In this document: positions 62,353 through 64,000 of the stretch, one piece after another
Layout of the letters: every line of letters starts with the position of its first letter
How positions within the stretch are numbered: position 1 is the stretch's first letter
From: Azospirillum sp. B21
Lineage (GTDB): Bacteria; Pseudomonadota; Alphaproteobacteria; Azospirillales; Azospirillaceae
Reading direction: 5' to 3'
NCBI RefSeq assembly: GCF_008364825.1
Contig: NZ_VTTO01000011.1
Span: 173,245-237,244, forward strand
Length of the DNA: 64,000 nucleotides
Notes under the pieces: model-generated
What the model was told of the DNA's origin: nothing
What the model saw: the letters and a program-made list of their open reading frames with translations, nothing else
Database searches by the model: none
Translations under genes and position numbers: made by a program

Positions 62353-63282
62353 TCACCGCTCCGCCGGCAGCCCGGCGACCTTCGGCGCAGGGGCGGGAGT
62401 GCCATCCGGAGCGCTGACGACCGACACCGTCGCGGTGCGTCCGGCCACCAGTTGAACCGACTCCGGAACCTCCTCCAGCACGATGCGCACGGGAATCCGC
62501 TGGGCCAGCCGCACCCAGTTGAAGGTCGGGTTGACGTTGGCGACCAGCCCGGTGCCTTCCGCCCGGTCGCGGTCGACGATGGCGCGGGTGATGCTGTCGA
62601 TCCGCCCGCGCAGTTCGGCATCCGTCCCCATGATCCGCACGGAAACCGGCGCCCCGGCATGGATGCGCTGCAGCTTCGTCTCCTCGAAATAACCCATGAC
62701 GTAGAAGGAATGCCGGTCGATCAGTGCAACCACCGCCTGCCCGGCAGCAACGTAATTGCCGGTCTTCAGCTGAAGGTTGGTCACATAGCCGTCGACCGTC
62801 GCCTTCACCTCCGTCCGCTCCAGGTTGAAGCGGGCGAGATCGAGCGCGGCTTCGGCCTGTTTGGTGGCTGCGGCGGCCTTGGCCATCGCCGCCATCACCT
62901 CCTGCCGCTGGGCGGTGGAGACGACGTTGTTGCCCAGCTGCTCGTAACGATGGGCCTCGGCACCGCGGTAGGACTGCTCCGCCCTCGCGCTGTCGAGATT
63001 GGCCTGGGCCTGCTCCACCGCCAGCCGGTAGCGGCCGGGGTCGACGACGAACAGCACGTCGCCCTTATGGACCGGCTGGTTGTCGGACACCCGGACGTCG
63101 GTGACCAGCCCGGCGACGTCGGGCGACACCTGCACGATGTCGGCACGGACGCGGCCGTCGCGGGTCCAGGGCTCGTTCATGTAATAGTCCCACAGCCACA
63201 GGCCGCCGCCGACCGCCGCCACGGTGATCAGCAGGGTCACGGCGATCCGGGCCACGGCCCGCAAGGAAGGCAGGAAAGTCAC
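62353..63282 (-). CDS. HlyD-family efflux periplasmic adaptor (AaeA/EmrA-like)
   Basis: A 309-residue adaptor from GTG 63282 with a GAGGAA ribosome site. One N-terminal helix (about 12-32) anchors it, followed by the lipoyl-like half (RADIVQVSPDVAGLVTDVRV), an alpha-hairpin and the second half-motif (VKATVDGYVTNLQLKTGNYV). It precedes the FUSC transporter gene. An 87-nt gap separates it from the MarR gene, with which it may share a transcript. Confidence 0.9.
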   Translation of the reverse strand: MTFLPSLRAVARIAVTLLITVAAVGGGLWLWDYYMNEPWTRDGRVRADIVQVSPDVAGLVTDVRVSDNQPVHKGDVLFVVDPGRYRLAVEQAQANLDSARAEQSYRGAEAHRYEQLGNNVVSTAQRQEVMAAMAKAAAATKQAEAALDLARFNLERTEVKATVDGYVTNLQLKTGNYVAAGQAVVALIDRHSFYVMGYFEETKLQRIHAGAPVSVRIMGTDAELRGRIDSITRAIVDRDRAEGTGLVANVNPTFNWVRLAQRIPVRIVLEEVPESVQLVAGRTATVSVVSAPDGTPAPAPKVAGLPAER

Positions 63283-63369
63283 AGTCTTGGTTCCTCAATC
63301 ACCGCACCGATCGGACCGGAGGCACAGCGCGAGCAAGAGCGCCGCCGCACCACCGGGATCGCGCCGCGG

Positions 63370-63822
63370 TCAGGTCTGTTCGCGCTTGGCGTTGGTTTCG
63401 ATGGTGGCGAGCACGCGGTAGCAGGCCTCCACGTCGGCGTCCGTCACGTTCGCCATCAGGCGCTGGCGGACGTCGTTCAACGCTTCGTTCACCTGCGCCA
63501 ACAGCTGACGGCCGGCGTCGGTCATGTGCAGGGTTTTCGCCCGCCGATCGCAGGCATCCTCCCGCCGTTCGACCAGCCCCGCGGCCTCCAGCCCGTCGAG
63601 CAGCCGGACGAGCGACGGTCCTTCGACCGCCATCTCCTCCGCCAGTTCCCGCTGGCGCAACCCGTCGCCGAGTTCGGCCAGCAGCATCAGCGGCGTAATC
63701 GCCGAGCTGGAGAATCCGCTGTCCGCCAACACCCTGTTCGCCGCCCGCCGCCACAGATGGGAGGCGCGGAACAGGTGCAGGCCGAAATTGGGAGGAAGGC
63801 GCAGAGGCTTATCTTGTAGCAT
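63370..63822 (-). CDS. MarR-family transcriptional regulator
   Basis: A 150-residue winged-helix regulator. LMLLAELGDGLRQRELAEEMAVEGPSLVRLLDGLEAAGLVERRED is the recognition region, and RRAKTLHMTDAGRQLL the wing. It starts at ATG 63822 and is the first gene of the efflux cluster. It probably represses itself and the pump until a phenolic ligand binds, by analogy with EmrR/MarR members next to aromatic-acid pumps. Confidence 0.9.
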   Translation of the reverse strand: MLQDKPLRLPPNFGLHLFRASHLWRRAANRVLADSGFSSSAITPLMLLAELGDGLRQRELAEEMAVEGPSLVRLLDGLEAAGLVERREDACDRRAKTLHMTDAGRQLLAQVNEALNDVRQRLMANVTDADVEACYRVLATIETNAKREQT

Positions 63823-63830
63823 GGCTATTT

Positions 63831-63849
63831 AATAGGTTTGCTATCTATT
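63831..63849. promoter_or_regulatory. Candidate MarR operator
   Basis: AATAGGTTTGCTATCTATT holds nested inverted repeats (AATAG...CTATT outside and ATAG...CTAT inside) 9 nt upstream of the marR start, in a locally AT-rich stretch. It is a likely autoregulatory site. The remaining bases to the right edge (63850-64000) show no gene. Confidence 0.45.
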
Positions 63850-64000
63850 TTCGACAAGTGGCCACGGTGCTGCGATGTCCCGATCTGGCGCATGGCTGGT
63901 TTGAGGAAGCGCATAGAATTTTCCATAACTGATTTTATGTGCCTGCCCCGTGTAGGCGCAAAGCTAAAATGTCAGTCCAGCGCAACATAGAAGCGTCAGT

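Overview
This 64 kb, GC-rich window is bacterial chromosome or megaplasmid. Gene content and codon use point to an alphaproteobacterium of the Rhodospirillales, most like Azospirillum; that placement is inference from gene families. I see no rRNA, tRNA, CRISPR array, transposase or phage gene. Genes are densely packed, and most long ORFs opposite them are GC-driven shadows.

Layout. (1) 1-1586: partial membrane sensor running off the left edge. (2) 1795-9403, minus: a cox-type molybdenum hydroxylase locus (coxS, coxL, coxM, a DUF4160/DUF2442 pair, coxD, coxE, two XdhC/CoxI-family genes). CoxL carries AYRGAGR, so it is a form II enzyme and CO oxidation is not assured. (3) 9750-14819, plus: a TAXI-TRAP transporter with a DUF1850 gene, and an ion-transporter-superfamily antiporter. 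(4) 14832-22103: an isoaspartyl methyltransferase/erythromycin-esterase fusion, an RND efflux pump with lipoprotein adaptor, and its divergent TetR regulator. (5) 22138-24644: a YchJ-like SEC-C protein, a YitT-family membrane protein and an aromatic/aspartate aminotransferase. (6) 24837-32651: denitrification genes norEF plus a 51-residue membrane protein, norCBQD, mogA and nirK. Perfect TTGAC-N4-GTCAA boxes lie in front of nor and nirK. (7) 32801-40496, minus: a 26-codon gene with its own promoter and terminator, a DctPQM TRAP transporter, a type III PKS/methyltransferase/SDR phenolic-lipid operon, and a SulP transporter. (8) 40808-59988: an uptake [NiFe] hydrogenase locus. It holds hypF (plus), the structural genes hupS-hupL-hupC, hupE, regulator hoxA/hupR, maturation genes hupD-F-G-H-IJ and hypA, and the H2-sensing set hupT-hupU-hupV. 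(9) 60037-63822: an AaeB/FUSC-type efflux operon with a MarR regulator.

How the genes fit together. The cell seems able to respire nitrite and nitric oxide (NirK, cNor) and to recycle H2 under control of a regulatory hydrogenase (HupUV), a kinase (HupT) and a sigma-54 activator. Sigma-54-like -24/-12 elements lie upstream of hupS and of the hupD operon. A molybdenum hydroxylase with its Cox-type maturation proteins completes a set of alternative electron-donor and electron-acceptor systems.

Several dispersed CCCTCTCCC/GGGAGAGGG palindromes with a TTAGGGTGAGGGG-like flank sit between genes. Items most worth a second look are the 26-codon gene next to nirK, a third perfect Fnr/NNR-like box in front of the methyltransferase/esterase fusion, the type III PKS operon, the rubredoxin-HybE fusion, and very small membrane ORFs at 24837-24992 and 55665-55733.
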